A stretch of 64,000 nucleotides of DNA from Brevibacillus ruminantium (GTDB lineage Bacteria > Bacillota > Bacilli > Brevibacillales > Brevibacillaceae): positions 4,290,501-4,354,500 of the forward strand of contig NZ_CP098755.1 in the NCBI RefSeq assembly GCF_023746555.1, read 5' to 3'. Every line of letters starts with the position of its first letter. Within the stretch, counting starts at the first letter, position 1. The notes beneath the pieces are model-generated. The model was given only the letters and a program-made list of their open reading frames with translations. It did not search any database and was not told where the DNA came from. Of this stretch, positions 50,482 to 59,588 are shown one piece after another. Made by a program: the position numbers and the translations under genes.

Positions 50482-51705
50482 ATGCCTGAAAAAGGAATTT
50501 TTTACAATCGCGTGGTTATGACCATTTTGCTCTCGGCCTTGTTTTTGCAGGTGGGGGTGTGGGTCCGCAACTTTGCGGTACTTTTATTCGTCATGGATCA
50601 GACAAACGGCGATCCTTTTGCCATCTCGATGATCTATCTTGCAGAATTTGCTCCCATCTTTATCTTTTCGTTCATCGGCGGGACCTTCGCAGACCGCTGG
50701 CGGCCCAAACGAACCATGGTTTGGTGTGACATCCTCAGTGCCGTCTCTGTCTTTGCCGTCCTGTTGACCTTTCTGTTCGGAACATGGAAAGCCGTGTTTT
50801 TTGCCACGCTCATTTCCGCTATTCTCTCCCAATTTTCTCAGCCTTCCGGAATGAAACTGTTTAAAATGCATTTGCCGGAGGAACAAATGCAATCCGGGAT
50901 GGCCGTCTATCAGACCTTGTTTGCCGTCTTTATGATTTTCGGGCCAGTGCTTGGTACCTTTGTTTATCAATCATTTGGGATCAGTGCGGCGATCGCGATT
51001 ATGGGGGTTGCTTTTTTGCTGTCGGCAGGCGTCCTGGTTTTCCTGCCCGCAGATCGGATGGAGGAAAAATCCGGGCAGCCGACCTCTTTGCTGCAAGAAA
51101 TGAAGGCCGGGATCAGCTATGTCCTGGGAAATCAGGTGCTGAGCAGGCTCGGCTTCTGCTTTTTGGCCGCTGGTCTTAGTATCGGATTGATTCAGCCGCT
51201 GGGTATATTTCTGATCACAGAGCGCCTCGGTTTGCCCAAAGAAAGTCTGAAATGGCTGATGGCTGTCAATGGGGTGGGCATGATTATCGGCGGGGCCTTG
51301 ACGATGACGATTGCCAAGAAAGTTTTGCCGCAAAAGCTTCTCGCGGTCGGGATACTGGCCAATGCGATTTCGCTCGCCATTGCCGGTTATTCGACCCATG
51401 TGTGGCTGACCATGACTGCTCAGTTATTTACCGGCCTCTTCATGCCTTGCATCCAAATCGGGATCAATACAATGATTCTGAAGTATACAGAGGGCTCTTT
51501 TGTCGGACGGGTAATGGGGATTCTCAGCCCGCTTTTTACAGGGGCAATGGTACTGACCATGAGTATCTCCGGTTCCATGAAGAAATGGCTTTCGCTTGTA
51601 TCCGTTTATGAAATTGCCGCCCTTCTTTTTATTGTCGGACTGCTCTTTATTGTTCCGCTTCTGCGCTCTCAGCCGCAGACAAAGCTGGGGCAGGAATCCA
51701 CGTAA
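50482..51705 (+). CDS. MFS efflux transporter (macrolide-efflux-like)
   Basis: 407 residues, about twelve membrane segments. Early FAVLLFVMDQTNGDPFAISM and the loop TFADRWRPKRTMVWCDILSA (motif A-like) match the Mef-type MFS subgroup of drug exporters. A second half repeats the fold (GMIIGGALTMTIAKKVLPQK). It would export small molecules such as macrolides or other ribosome-targeting drugs by proton exchange; substrate inferred. The leader peptide and terminator upstream suggest induction by such drugs. Confidence 0.85.
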   Translation: MPEKGIFYNRVVMTILLSALFLQVGVWVRNFAVLLFVMDQTNGDPFAISMIYLAEFAPIFIFSFIGGTFADRWRPKRTMVWCDILSAVSVFAVLLTFLFGTWKAVFFATLISAILSQFSQPSGMKLFKMHLPEEQMQSGMAVYQTLFAVFMIFGPVLGTFVYQSFGISAAIAIMGVAFLLSAGVLVFLPADRMEEKSGQPTSLLQEMKAGISYVLGNQVLSRLGFCFLAAGLSIGLIQPLGIFLITERLGLPKESLKWLMAVNGVGMIIGGALTMTIAKKVLPQKLLAVGILANAISLAIAGYSTHVWLTMTAQLFTGLFMPCIQIGINTMILKYTEGSFVGRVMGILSPLFTGAMVLTMSISGSMKKWLSLVSVYEIAALLFIVGLLFIVPLLRSQPQTKLGQEST

Positions 51706-51743
51706 GATCACAGCATCTGCCCCTTTTTGTTTTTCCACAAAAA

Positions 51744-51787
51744 AAGACGGTCGCTTCCATCCTCGCTGGTGCTGGCGACCGTCTTTC
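51744..51787. terminator. Bidirectional terminator between MFS and GNAT genes
   Basis: AAAGACGGTCGC and GCGACCGTCTTT form a long stem with A-run on one side and T-rich CTTTTC on the other; serves both convergent genes. Confidence 0.85.
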
Positions 51788-51848
51788 TTTTCATTACCGT
51801 TACCCCCCGCTCCGATCCCTCGTGAGGGCGGGAAGAAAACCGTTCTTT

Positions 51849-52757
51849 TCAGCCAAATACTTGCGCAGCAATGGCAAAAAGCTGTCCATTTCTTTCTGGC
51901 AGCCTCTCTCCATTTTTAATCATGACGGGCGGCTGGCTTACCTGAACAAAGCCGCATGATTGAAGGAATGTTCGAAATGCGTGATGCCCTGACGGCACGT
52001 CGATTCGCAGCCGTCCTTGGCAATCCCGCGCAAGCTCCGTCACAATCCGGGATGCGCCCTGATCATCCGGTGCGACAATCGGTCCCAGAATCAGGTTTAC
52101 CGGGCCTTCAATAGCGAGACCATACCCCGTGACTCGACCATCCGCATCCAACAGGACAACTCCTTTTCGCGCCTGCTGAATGCGCCGCTGTAAAAAGCTT
52201 TTTCGTTCGGCGCCTACTGCTCGCTGATCCAATTTGACCACCTGCTCCACATGCTCCGGCAGCAACGGCTGGACAGAAGCCGCTGAGTCTTTAGGAGACT
52301 CTTTTGGGGCCGCATACACGTCACAGAGCAGCTTGTGGACGCAATCGACGGCAGCAAAGCCCATTTTCTCATAGAGAGGTCTGCCCTCTGGCGTAGCGAT
52401 CAGCATCAGAATCGGATCATTTGCCACATCCATGTCGTCCGCGAAAGCCTTGCCGCCGCTAACCGCATCAATGCAAGCCTGGGTCAGCTCTTTACCCAGT
52501 CCCAATCCCCTGCATTCACGATGAACGATCACCATTCCGATGGAGGCGAGCGTCTTGCCATATGGGATGACAGCAGCACTGGAGCAAACAAGTCCCTGGC
52601 TGTCTTTGTGACCAAATACTTTCCCGGCAGAAAAAAGCGTCTTCACTTCGTCCTCGTCGTAATCCCAGCCAACAGAAGCAGAGAGCTTGACCAATCCTGG
52701 AATCTCCTTTGGTGTGAACTCTTCCAATCGCAAGGCAGGCACATCCGGGTTGCGCAT
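51849..52757 (-). CDS. GNAT family N-acetyltransferase
   Basis: 302 residues. The first half is a GNAT domain with the acetyl-CoA loop ECRGLGLGKELTQACIDAV near 98-116 and ASIGMVIVHRECRG beta strand before it. The second half (GYGLAIEGPVNLILGPIVAP, RLRIDVPSGHHAFRTFLQSC) is a degenerate second acetyltransferase domain, as in YitH/YjdJ-type two-domain proteins. Substrate unknown. It follows the CGNR gene by 13 bases on the same strand, so probably one operon. Confidence 0.85.
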   Translation of the reverse strand: MRNPDVPALRLEEFTPKEIPGLVKLSASVGWDYDEDEVKTLFSAGKVFGHKDSQGLVCSSAAVIPYGKTLASIGMVIVHRECRGLGLGKELTQACIDAVSGGKAFADDMDVANDPILMLIATPEGRPLYEKMGFAAVDCVHKLLCDVYAAPKESPKDSAASVQPLLPEHVEQVVKLDQRAVGAERKSFLQRRIQQARKGVVLLDADGRVTGYGLAIEGPVNLILGPIVAPDDQGASRIVTELARDCQGRLRIDVPSGHHAFRTFLQSCGFVQVSQPPVMIKNGERLPERNGQLFAIAAQVFG

Positions 52758-52770
52758 TCTCTTCTCCCCT

Positions 52771-53328
52771 TTACTCTTCCCTGTTTTTTTGCCGCTCGCG
52801 AAACCGGCGCACTTTCATCAGGTTGCCGCATGTCTTGTCGTCGCACCAGCGGCTGGAACGGTTGCGGCTTCCATCGTAATAGACCCAAAGGCAGTTTTGG
52901 TTTTCACATATCTTCAACCGGCGCAAATCAGAGCCGGTCAGCAACTCGATGAAAGAAGCAGCGATTTTCCCCATGATGAGCGCCCAGCCCTCGGCCAAAA
53001 CAAGCTCCACCGCCTGAAAGCCGCCCGTCTGCTGAAAGGTAATCTGGCGGCAGGTCGGCACAGAAGCGGATACCTGGTTGATTCCGTCCAGGTCCTGCTG
53101 ATCGGGGGCCTTCTCTGCCACGACGGCTTCGGTCACATTTCTCATTTGTGAACGCAGCTTGGCAAGGGCTTTGATTAAGTCAGGGTCTGTCGGCATGCCC
53201 TCCCCCAACTCCCATTTTTGCGAAAAATATTGCCACCATTCCGGCTTAGTCAGCCGCTCTAGTCGCTCACCGGAACCGCGCCAGTCCCGGCAATCGCTGT
53301 TGATAAAATCAAGGCATAGCCACTCCAC
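52771..53328 (-). CDS. CGNR zinc-finger (ABATE domain) regulator
   Basis: 185 residues from the GTG at 53328 (GAGAGGAG upstream). The N-terminal ABATE-like domain starts MEWLCLDFINSDCRDWRGSG. The C-terminal zinc ribbon has ICENQNCLWVYYDGSRNRSS, then RWCDDKTCGNLMKVRRFRER; the CGN triplet and the four cysteines are all present. Proteins of this type are thought to be stress-related transcription factors. Divergent from the DinB gene, cotranscribed with the GNAT gene. Confidence 0.9.
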   Translation of the reverse strand: MEWLCLDFINSDCRDWRGSGERLERLTKPEWWQYFSQKWELGEGMPTDPDLIKALAKLRSQMRNVTEAVVAEKAPDQQDLDGINQVSASVPTCRQITFQQTGGFQAVELVLAEGWALIMGKIAASFIELLTGSDLRRLKICENQNCLWVYYDGSRNRSSRWCDDKTCGNLMKVRRFRERQKNREE

Positions 53329-53477
53329 GATGCGTCTCCTCTCTTGATACCGGCACCATAATATGGTACATTTTTGTTGTAACCATTAAAATAGAAATTG
53401 GTAGTTACAAGCGGTTGATCCCCATCTTTCCCATTATACCGCTCCCCGCTACCCTTTCCCAGAAGAGGAGGATTCAC

Positions 53478-53969
53478 ATGAACCGGATGGATTTGCTTGT
53501 ACACGGACTGGATTGCACGTATGCGAAAGAAGATTGGTACCCCCCTTTGAAAGATGCGTTAGCTGGACTTACAGCCGCTCAGGCAAGCTGGCGTCCCCCT
53601 GGCGAAGCAGGCAACACCATCTGGGAGAACGTCAGCCATCTTCTCTTTTACAAGGAGCGCTTGCTCCAGCGTTTGCAGAATCAAGATGAGGTGACAGCGG
53701 ACAGCAACGACGACACCTTCACTCCATCAGGCGGCCCGGAGGATGAAGCGGCTTGGCAGGCCGATGTCAAACGGATGGAGACCGTTCACCATCAACTTCG
53801 GAGCCTGCTGGAAACGTTCGATGAGGATGCCTTTGATCGCCCCTCCCCAATCAAAACCCTGGGACTGAGTGTATGGAGCATCATTCTCCACGATGCCTTC
53901 CACACCGGACAAATCGTGCAAATCCGAAAGCTGCAAGGCTCCTGGCCCGCCCGCCGATCCTTTGATTAA
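53478..53969 (+). CDS. DinB family protein
   Basis: 163 residues from the ATG at 53478 (GGAGG six bases upstream). Four-helix DinB/YfiT-like fold: MDLLVHGLDCTYAKEDWYPP, NTIWENVSHLLFYKERLLQR with a metal-binding histidine, and SVWSIILHDAFHTGQIVQIR with two more. These are metal-dependent enzymes, some using thiols such as bacillithiol. Function of this member unknown. Confidence 0.88.
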   Translation: MNRMDLLVHGLDCTYAKEDWYPPLKDALAGLTAAQASWRPPGEAGNTIWENVSHLLFYKERLLQRLQNQDEVTADSNDDTFTPSGGPEDEAAWQADVKRMETVHHQLRSLLETFDEDAFDRPSPIKTLGLSVWSIILHDAFHTGQIVQIRKLQGSWPARRSFD

Positions 53970-54000
53970 CGCAGGTATTTTGCTCTAAAAACGAAACGCA

Positions 54001-54034
54001 AAAGCCGTTACTCCTGCAAAAGAGCAACGGCTTT
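54001..54034. terminator. Bidirectional terminator between DinB and pil operon
   Basis: AAAGCCGTTACTC...GAGCAACGGCTTT with T-rich CCTTTT on one side and A-rich sequence on the other. Confidence 0.8.
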
Positions 54035-54047
54035 CCTTTTGTGTTCA

Positions 54048-54947
54048 TCAGTTTGATGCCTCTTCTTGCTTCGGATTTTCCCCGTTCGAATTCTTTGCCC
54101 CGTAACGAAACGGGTTATCTTTTCCCGACGGCGCCTCGACATCGACGGCTGGGAGCTTGTCAATCAGTTGCTTGAACTCCGGAGCATAGTAGCTCGTCAG
54201 CTTTACCGTGGCCGTCATCTTTTCATCTGATGGGACGACAAATTCATCCTTTTCCGTATCGGCTACACTGATCTCATCGACCCGCAGGTAGCGCGACATC
54301 TCCTGTACCTCCGTGAGAAACTGGTACAGTTGTTCATATTCGCCCTTCACAGATATCGTGATCGCTACGCTTCCCAGTATCGTTTCCGGTAAAAAGCGCT
54401 TCAGTTTCTCGATGGACAAAGCCTCGTTTCCGGCGTTCTCCTTTTGGTCCTTGGCAGAATGAGTTGCGGTTGCCTCTGCACTCGTCTGAACTGCGACTGT
54501 TTGTTCTGCGGAGTTCGTGGACGCGTTTGACCGCTCCTGCGGAGCTTCAGCCGATGCCTTGTTCTGTTGATCCTCTTTGGGAATGATCTGCTCTGCCATA
54601 TCCTTCGCCGACATGGCCTTTTGCTCGTCAAAGGAGGCGCTGAGTATCTCCACGCGGCTGATCGTCTGGAGTCTGCCCAAATCCTTGACGAGCTGATCCG
54701 TATATGGTGTAACCGGGATGGCCTCTATCACTTTGGCCAATGCTTCTTCGGTGACGACCTGCTCTTTTTTCTCTTCTTGCTTTTTGTCCATGATTCCCTG
54801 CACAGAAGCCCGAAGCTGAGCCAGCTCCAGAGTTTGCCGATTCTTCTTTTCTTGCAACGGCGCGAGATAGAAATAGTAGAAGACGGCAAGCAGGGCAAAC
54901 AGCAAAGCGGCGAACAAGAAAAGGAGTTGACGTGTCTTCTCTGCCAT
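54048..54947 (-). CDS. pilO: Type IV pilus biogenesis protein PilO-like
   Basis: 299 residues from the ATG at 54947 (AGGAGAG upstream, 10 bases after the pilN stop). N-terminal membrane helix (LLFLFAALLFALLAVFYYFY), a coiled coil, a low-complexity Ala/Ser/Thr/Gln/Lys linker (about 130-175), then a ferredoxin-like domain near ILGSVAITISVKGEYEQLYQ. With PilM and PilN it forms the inner alignment complex linking cytoplasmic motor and pilus. It is the last gene of the operon. The long linker is unusual. Call is based on order and topology. Confidence 0.78.
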   Translation of the reverse strand: MAEKTRQLLFLFAALLFALLAVFYYFYLAPLQEKKNRQTLELAQLRASVQGIMDKKQEEKKEQVVTEEALAKVIEAIPVTPYTDQLVKDLGRLQTISRVEILSASFDEQKAMSAKDMAEQIIPKEDQQNKASAEAPQERSNASTNSAEQTVAVQTSAEATATHSAKDQKENAGNEALSIEKLKRFLPETILGSVAITISVKGEYEQLYQFLTEVQEMSRYLRVDEISVADTEKDEFVVPSDEKMTATVKLTSYYAPEFKQLIDKLPAVDVEAPSGKDNPFRYGAKNSNGENPKQEEASN

Positions 54948-54957
54948 GTTCACTCTC

Positions 54958-55605
54958 CTACTTTTTCGGCTCTGACGCCAACGCATTGATGCGTTCGGTC
55001 AATTCGTCGAGATTCAGCGCTTGCACTTTCAGTTCAAACGTAGCGGTATAGCGCGGCATAAGCGCGCCACCTACTGCTTGCAGCGCAGGAGATTGCGGCT
55101 GGCCGTTCGGATCAACCGGTCCCTTCCATTTGACAGGCGAGGCCACTATCGATTTGACCTGTGCCTCTCGCACATACGGAGAAGCTTGCAGGTTGTGCAG
55201 GTAAGAGGCGACATCGTCGAACTGTTCAAAGCGGCCGACGAGCTGCACCTCACCGTCCAGACTGTAGCTGATCTTTTGCAGCTTGCCCATCTCTGGCAGA
55301 TTTTCGGCAAATTGATCCAGCAACAGCGTGGTTGGCGAAAACAAATGCTGCACGCGCTTGGCGACCTCCAGATACTTATCCAAAGTGGCCGATACGGATT
55401 GGGAACCCATCTGTTTCTCTGCTGTCTTGAGCAACAGCTCTTGCTGGGAGATTTCCTGCTGAAGCCGGTCAATCGCGGCTTTTTCCGCATAATAGGTCCA
55501 GCCCATCCAACCAGCCCCCAGCAGCCAGATGATCCCTGCCAGGGACAGCCACATGGCGCCGCTGCTCACCTTTTTCTTTTTCGGTAGTAGGTTTATGGTT
55601 ACCAC
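54958..55605 (-). CDS. pilN: Type IV pilus biogenesis protein PilN-like
   Basis: 215 residues from the GTG at 55605, chosen because the product then starts VVTINLLPKKKKV, the classic PilN cytoplasmic N-terminus that docks into PilM; an upstream frame to 55680 overlaps PilM. One membrane helix (GAMWLSLAGIIWLLGAGWMG), coiled coil, then a beta domain (YSLDGEVQLVGRFEQFDDVA). Starts five bases after the pilM stop. Confidence 0.82.
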   Translation of the reverse strand: MVTINLLPKKKKVSSGAMWLSLAGIIWLLGAGWMGWTYYAEKAAIDRLQQEISQQELLLKTAEKQMGSQSVSATLDKYLEVAKRVQHLFSPTTLLLDQFAENLPEMGKLQKISYSLDGEVQLVGRFEQFDDVASYLHNLQASPYVREAQVKSIVASPVKWKGPVDPNGQPQSPALQAVGGALMPRYTATFELKVQALNLDELTERINALASEPKK

Positions 55606-55610
55606 TTTCG

Positions 55611-56636
55611 TCAACCTCTCAAGGTTAATCCCGCTGCCGCCGTGAACGCCTGCGCATCGATGCGCGACAATTGCGGCCACTGCATGTGATGGACAGGCAA
55701 GGGAACGATTTCAAAGCTGGTCAGCCGGCGCTGAAGCAGTTGGACAATCTTCTCCAGATGATCTGCCTCACCGGTAAGATAGATCGTCTGGATGCGGGTA
55801 CCGTCATTTTTCATGCTGAACTGGTAAAAATTGATGACGCGGTCTACTTCCCTGACCAGATCGTTGACGAAAGACTCCAGTCCGATCATAGATTCTTCTT
55901 CTGCTTTCTCAGCAGATGCCGGAATAGGAGCCATCTGGATCGGGATGTTCCGCAAAAATTCCGGGATGTCACTTTGAAAAATACTCACGTTGACGGAGTG
56001 CTCTCCCAACTGCAGAAACATGAAATCTGTCTTGTGCGCCACTCCACTTGCTCGAAGCAGACGATACAACGCCAGCGGTTCAATATCGACGGCTGTCACC
56101 TCGATATCCAGCACCTTTAATAGCTCCAGATACTGATCAATCACGTCCCCCGGAGCCGCGATGACGAGGTATTCATCCTCCGGCGACGGGTTCTCCCCGA
56201 CAGCAAACTCCCTAAGCTCATCGATGTCAGGGCCAGACGGTACTTCTCCGATTTTGTGAAAATCAAAGTACGGACGAGAAAATGGCAGATGAATGGTCGT
56301 GCCCAGCTCGATCTCCAGCAGCGAACGGATATCGTCAGGAGAGAGCTTGGGCTGGTTTGTTTTTCGGATCACGACAGTCGAAGTCGGGATCGAGAGGATC
56401 GCTTTCTTTTTCGTCAGGCGCAGCTCCTTTTTGGCAAGAGTGAGCTGTAGCTTGGCCTGTTCCATATCCGTGATACGCCCGTTCTCGATGCTGCCTGCTT
56501 CCAGAGGAATCAAGCCAGCCTGACGGATTTCCACACCATTTTCGGTCGGTCTGGCCTCGGTGTAACGAAGACCGTCCTCTTCCACAGCAATTCCAACACG
56601 CACGGGATTTTGTATAAAAGGGATGCGCAGTTTCAT
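55611..56636 (-). CDS. pilM: Type IV pilus assembly ATPase-like protein PilM
   Basis: 341 residues. Actin-like fold: VRVGIAVEEDGLRYTEA at the start, ILSIPTSTVVIRKTNQPKLS, then VTAVDIEPLALYRLLRASGV and DFMFLQLGEHSVNVSIFQSD, and TIYLTGEADHLEKIVQLLQR. It is cytoplasmic and binds the PilN N-terminus. The 56637-56878 gap upstream contains a repeated GTCGACCAGTC (two copies) but no gene. Confidence 0.88.
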   Translation of the reverse strand: MKLRIPFIQNPVRVGIAVEEDGLRYTEARPTENGVEIRQAGLIPLEAGSIENGRITDMEQAKLQLTLAKKELRLTKKKAILSIPTSTVVIRKTNQPKLSPDDIRSLLEIELGTTIHLPFSRPYFDFHKIGEVPSGPDIDELREFAVGENPSPEDEYLVIAAPGDVIDQYLELLKVLDIEVTAVDIEPLALYRLLRASGVAHKTDFMFLQLGEHSVNVSIFQSDIPEFLRNIPIQMAPIPASAEKAEEESMIGLESFVNDLVREVDRVINFYQFSMKNDGTRIQTIYLTGEADHLEKIVQLLQRRLTSFEIVPLPVHHMQWPQLSRIDAQAFTAAAGLTLRG

Positions 56637-56878
56637 CCGCTCTTTTCCTTTCTGTAGCGGGCATGCGATCAGAGCTAAGTCGACCAGTCCGGTGATTCCC
56701 CATAAGAGTCCGGTGGATGCGTCGACCAGTCGATCTTGTCCAACGCTCGTAGGCTGGCTGGCATTTCCGATACGTTTCTTTCATATTCGACAAAATTCTC
56801 ATTTGATTCTACCTATCATTCGACATCTGAAGCCGTTCAACCTGCCATCACAACCGGGAGAATCTGCCCCGGCCTCTG

Positions 56879-57637
56879 TCAAAAGAACAAGCGGAGGTAC
56901 CAGTCCAGAATCGAGTCCCCGGCCAGATAGGCGAGTAACGAGCCCGCCGCGATAAATGGACCAAAGGGAACCTGCGTTTTCCGGCCGCCGCCTCGCAGCA
57001 GCATCAAACCAAGGCCAAACAAGGTTCCCAGCAAGGCGGACAAAAAGATAGCCAGTGCCAGCAGGGGAAGGCCCAAAAACAGACCGACAACAGCAAACAG
57101 CTTGATATCCCCGCCACCGACACCCCCACGAGAGAGTACCGTCAGGAGAAAAAACAGACCAAATCCGACCACACCCGCCAGCAGATGCATCCAATACGGC
57201 TGATCCGGATGAATCCAGAAACGCAGAATCAGAAACAGCGCCAGCGCGGGCAGGGTGATCTTGTCCGGAATCAGCCGGTAAGCCAGATCGGAGACACTGA
57301 CGATGACCAGCATCGAGACAAACAGCAAGCCCAGAATCGTCTCAGCGCTCCAACCATGCTTCACGAATACCAGAACAAATGCCAGTCCGCACAAGCCCTC
57401 CATCAGCGGATACAGAGGCGACACCTTGGCCTGACAGTAGTGGCATTTGCCCTTTCTCAGCAAAAAGGAAAGGACCGGCACCAGATCAAGCGGCCCCAGT
57501 CTGTGCCCGCAGCTTCGGCAATGCGAAGGCGGGAGCACAACAGACTCCCCCTGCGGAACGCGAAGGCCGACGACGTTGTAAAACGAGCCGAAAAGCAGGC
57601 CCAGTAGAAATAGAATGCTGCTGATGAGGTACTCCAT
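56879..57637 (-). CDS. pilD: Prepilin peptidase (A24 family)
   Basis: 252 residues. Membrane aspartic protease with the FGSFYNVVGLRVPQGES start, two zinc cysteine pairs (CRSCGHRL and CHYCQAKV), and the catalytic aspartates in VSVSDLAYRLIPDKITLPAL and GGGDIKLFAVVGLFLGLP. It cleaves and methylates prepilins. About eight membrane segments. Located between the pilin gene and pilM. Confidence 0.93.
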   Translation of the reverse strand: MEYLISSILFLLGLLFGSFYNVVGLRVPQGESVVLPPSHCRSCGHRLGPLDLVPVLSFLLRKGKCHYCQAKVSPLYPLMEGLCGLAFVLVFVKHGWSAETILGLLFVSMLVIVSVSDLAYRLIPDKITLPALALFLILRFWIHPDQPYWMHLLAGVVGFGLFFLLTVLSRGGVGGGDIKLFAVVGLFLGLPLLALAIFLSALLGTLFGLGLMLLRGGGRKTQVPFGPFIAAGSLLAYLAGDSILDWYLRLFF

Positions 57638-57704
57638 GGTCTCTCTCCTCGTGAGGCTTGCTTTGCCTTCGCTTTGCTGGTAGGTTTGTGTTTACGTTCA
57701 GGAA

Positions 57705-57739
57705 AAAACTTCCTGCATCAGTTGGGATGAGGAAGTTTT
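57705..57739 (-). terminator. Terminator after the pilin gene
   Basis: AAAACTTCCT and AGGAAGTTTT form the stem; TT continues on the minus strand. It separates the upstream pil genes (62-58 kb) from pilD-pilO. The rest of 57638-57899 holds nothing I can name. Confidence 0.7.
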
Positions 57740-57899
57740 GGTTTTTCCAAAGACTTTTGTTCTACCTTTATTTTCATTGTACCATGTTCGATTTCGTACG
57801 ACTCTCTAAAACCTTGATACATGATTGTCTCTCCTAGAATACGAAGAAACCGTTACAAGAGTGAACGAATCTCGTCTAAAAGGAAGAAGGTCCCCCTTC

Positions 57900-58349
57900 C
57901 TAATTATCTTCTAAATGGACATTCGCTCTTTCTAATGTACTAATATCTATATCATCAATGAATGCCTTTTTTCTACCATCTGCTGTCAGTGTTACCGTTG
58001 TAACGAGTTTCTTAGAATTTTTGTCAGTTTCAATAGTCACTTCCGACTTTTTAGGGTCGTAATTTTTACCACTTTCGCCAGGAACCTGAATATCTCCAAT
58101 CAAACCTTCCTTTTGCAATTCCTCTAACGTGAAAGTCCCCGTAGCAACTCCCTTGGTAGTAGCAGCCATCCGAGCCGCTTCCCCGAGCATCTGCGCATTC
58201 GCAATATGAGCATCCTTGCGACTGTTCTCAATAATATTTCCAATCGACGGAATCGCAATCGCTGCAATAATCCCCAAAATCACCACAACCGCCAGCAACT
58301 CTACCAGCGTCAAACCCCGCTGATCCTTCAAATAACGTCTAAACATCAT
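57900..58349 (-). CDS. Type IV major pilin-like protein
   Basis: 149 residues from the ATG at 58349 (GGGAGG upstream). The prepilin motif is KDQRGLTLVELLAVVVILGI, with cleavage after glycine at about 12 and the Glu at +5. Long hydrophobic helix, then a globular part (ANAQMLGEAARMAATTKGVA; KSEVTIETDKNSKKLVTTVT). Exported through PilB/PilC and processed by the peptidase nearby. Confidence 0.92.
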   Translation of the reverse strand: MMFRRYLKDQRGLTLVELLAVVVILGIIAAIAIPSIGNIIENSRKDAHIANAQMLGEAARMAATTKGVATGTFTLEELQKEGLIGDIQVPGESGKNYDPKKSEVTIETDKNSKKLVTTVTLTADGRKKAFIDDIDISTLERANVHLEDN

Positions 58350-58379
58350 AATTTCCTCCCATACATACATGTTGGTTCT

Positions 58380-59588
58380 CTAGCGAACCTTTCCAAACAT
58401 CTCAAACATCGGAATCATAATAGCGAGTACAATCGTACCGACAATGGCTGCAAGCATCACGATCATCAAAGGCTCAATCAGCGTCTTTATCTTGTCAACG
58501 GCGTTCTCCACCTCCGCCTCGTAAAAGTCAGCTACCTTTTCCAGCATCTGGTCCAGTGATCCTGTCTCTTCTCCAATGGCGATCATGCGAGAGACGAGCG
58601 GCGGGATCACCCACGCCCGCTTCAGCGGCTCAGACAAAGGCCGCCCCTCGCGAAGGCTGGTTTTCGATTCATGCACAGCTTGACTGATAATCTTGTTGCC
58701 GACGACATCCTCTACAATCGTGAGGGCCTGTAAAATAGGCACCGAACTGGAAAACAGCGTGCTCAAGGTACGGCTCATGCGGGCCAGTGCGCCTTTTTGC
58801 AGTAATTTACCAAATATCGGCATTTTCAGTGTAGCATAATCCAGCAAATATCGTCCATAAGAAGTATTGACAACTATTCGAACAATAAAATACACGACTA
58901 TAATACCTATTATATATAGGTACCAAGACCTAACTAAACTATCACTTGCGCTCATCACCATTCTCGTCATGGCCGGCAGCTCCGCGTGAAAGCTGGCAAA
59001 CATGGTGACAAACGTAGGGACGATATTGATCAGCAGATACATAGTCACCGCGATGGATAAAATGCCGACTGTGAGCGGGTACATCATGGCTGACTTGATC
59101 TTTTCCTTGGTGTAATGCGACTTCTCGTAATAGGTGGCCAGCCTGTCCAGCACGATCTCCAGACTCCCCGAAGCCTCCCCGGCCCGGATCATGCTGAGAA
59201 ACATCGTCTGGAAGACCTTCGGGTGCTTGGCAAAGGCCTCGGAAAGCTGACCGCCTTTGCGAATGTCGGCCTCCACCTCGATCAGGATTTTGCGAAGCGC
59301 CTTGCTCTCGCTTTGCTGGGACAGGATGTGCACAGAGTCGACGATCCCGATGCCTGCCCTGATGAGCGTAGCAAGCTGACGCAGAAACACGATAAAATCC
59401 TTAGATTTGACCGGCTTGCCAAAATGAATCTCGCGTTGGAGCAGCCCCTTTGCTTCCTGCTCGATCGAAAGCAGAGCCAAGCCTTGCCGCTTCAGCTCTA
59501 CGATCGCTGCCGGCTTGCTGCTGGCTTCGATTTTTCCCCGTTTTCGCTTGCCGGTGCGATCCTTTGCTTCGTAATGAAAAGTAAGCAT
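58380..59588 (-). CDS. pilC: Type IV pilus inner membrane platform protein PilC
   Basis: 402 residues; two T2SSF domains (about 68-190 and 270-395), each ending in membrane helices. Motifs: FLRQLATLIRAGIGIVDSVH, FLSMIRAGEASGSLEIVLDR, MSRTLSTLFSSSVPILQALT, then MIAIGEETGSLDQMLEKVAD. Its ATG directly abuts the pilT stop. Transfers motor force to pilin. Confidence 0.94.
   Translation of the reverse strand: MLTFHYEAKDRTGKRKRGKIEASSKPAAIVELKRQGLALLSIEQEAKGLLQREIHFGKPVKSKDFIVFLRQLATLIRAGIGIVDSVHILSQQSESKALRKILIEVEADIRKGGQLSEAFAKHPKVFQTMFLSMIRAGEASGSLEIVLDRLATYYEKSHYTKEKIKSAMMYPLTVGILSIAVTMYLLINIVPTFVTMFASFHAELPAMTRMVMSASDSLVRSWYLYIIGIIVVYFIVRIVVNTSYGRYLLDYATLKMPIFGKLLQKGALARMSRTLSTLFSSSVPILQALTIVEDVVGNKIISQAVHESKTSLREGRPLSEPLKRAWVIPPLVSRMIAIGEETGSLDQMLEKVADFYEAEVENAVDKIKTLIEPLMIVMLAAIVGTIVLAIMIPMFEMFGKVR

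Noticed and set aside
56637..56878. c-di-GMP riboswitch upstream of pilM
   Set aside because: I looked for the conserved GEMM core and did not find it; only a short GTCGACCAGTC repeat is present.
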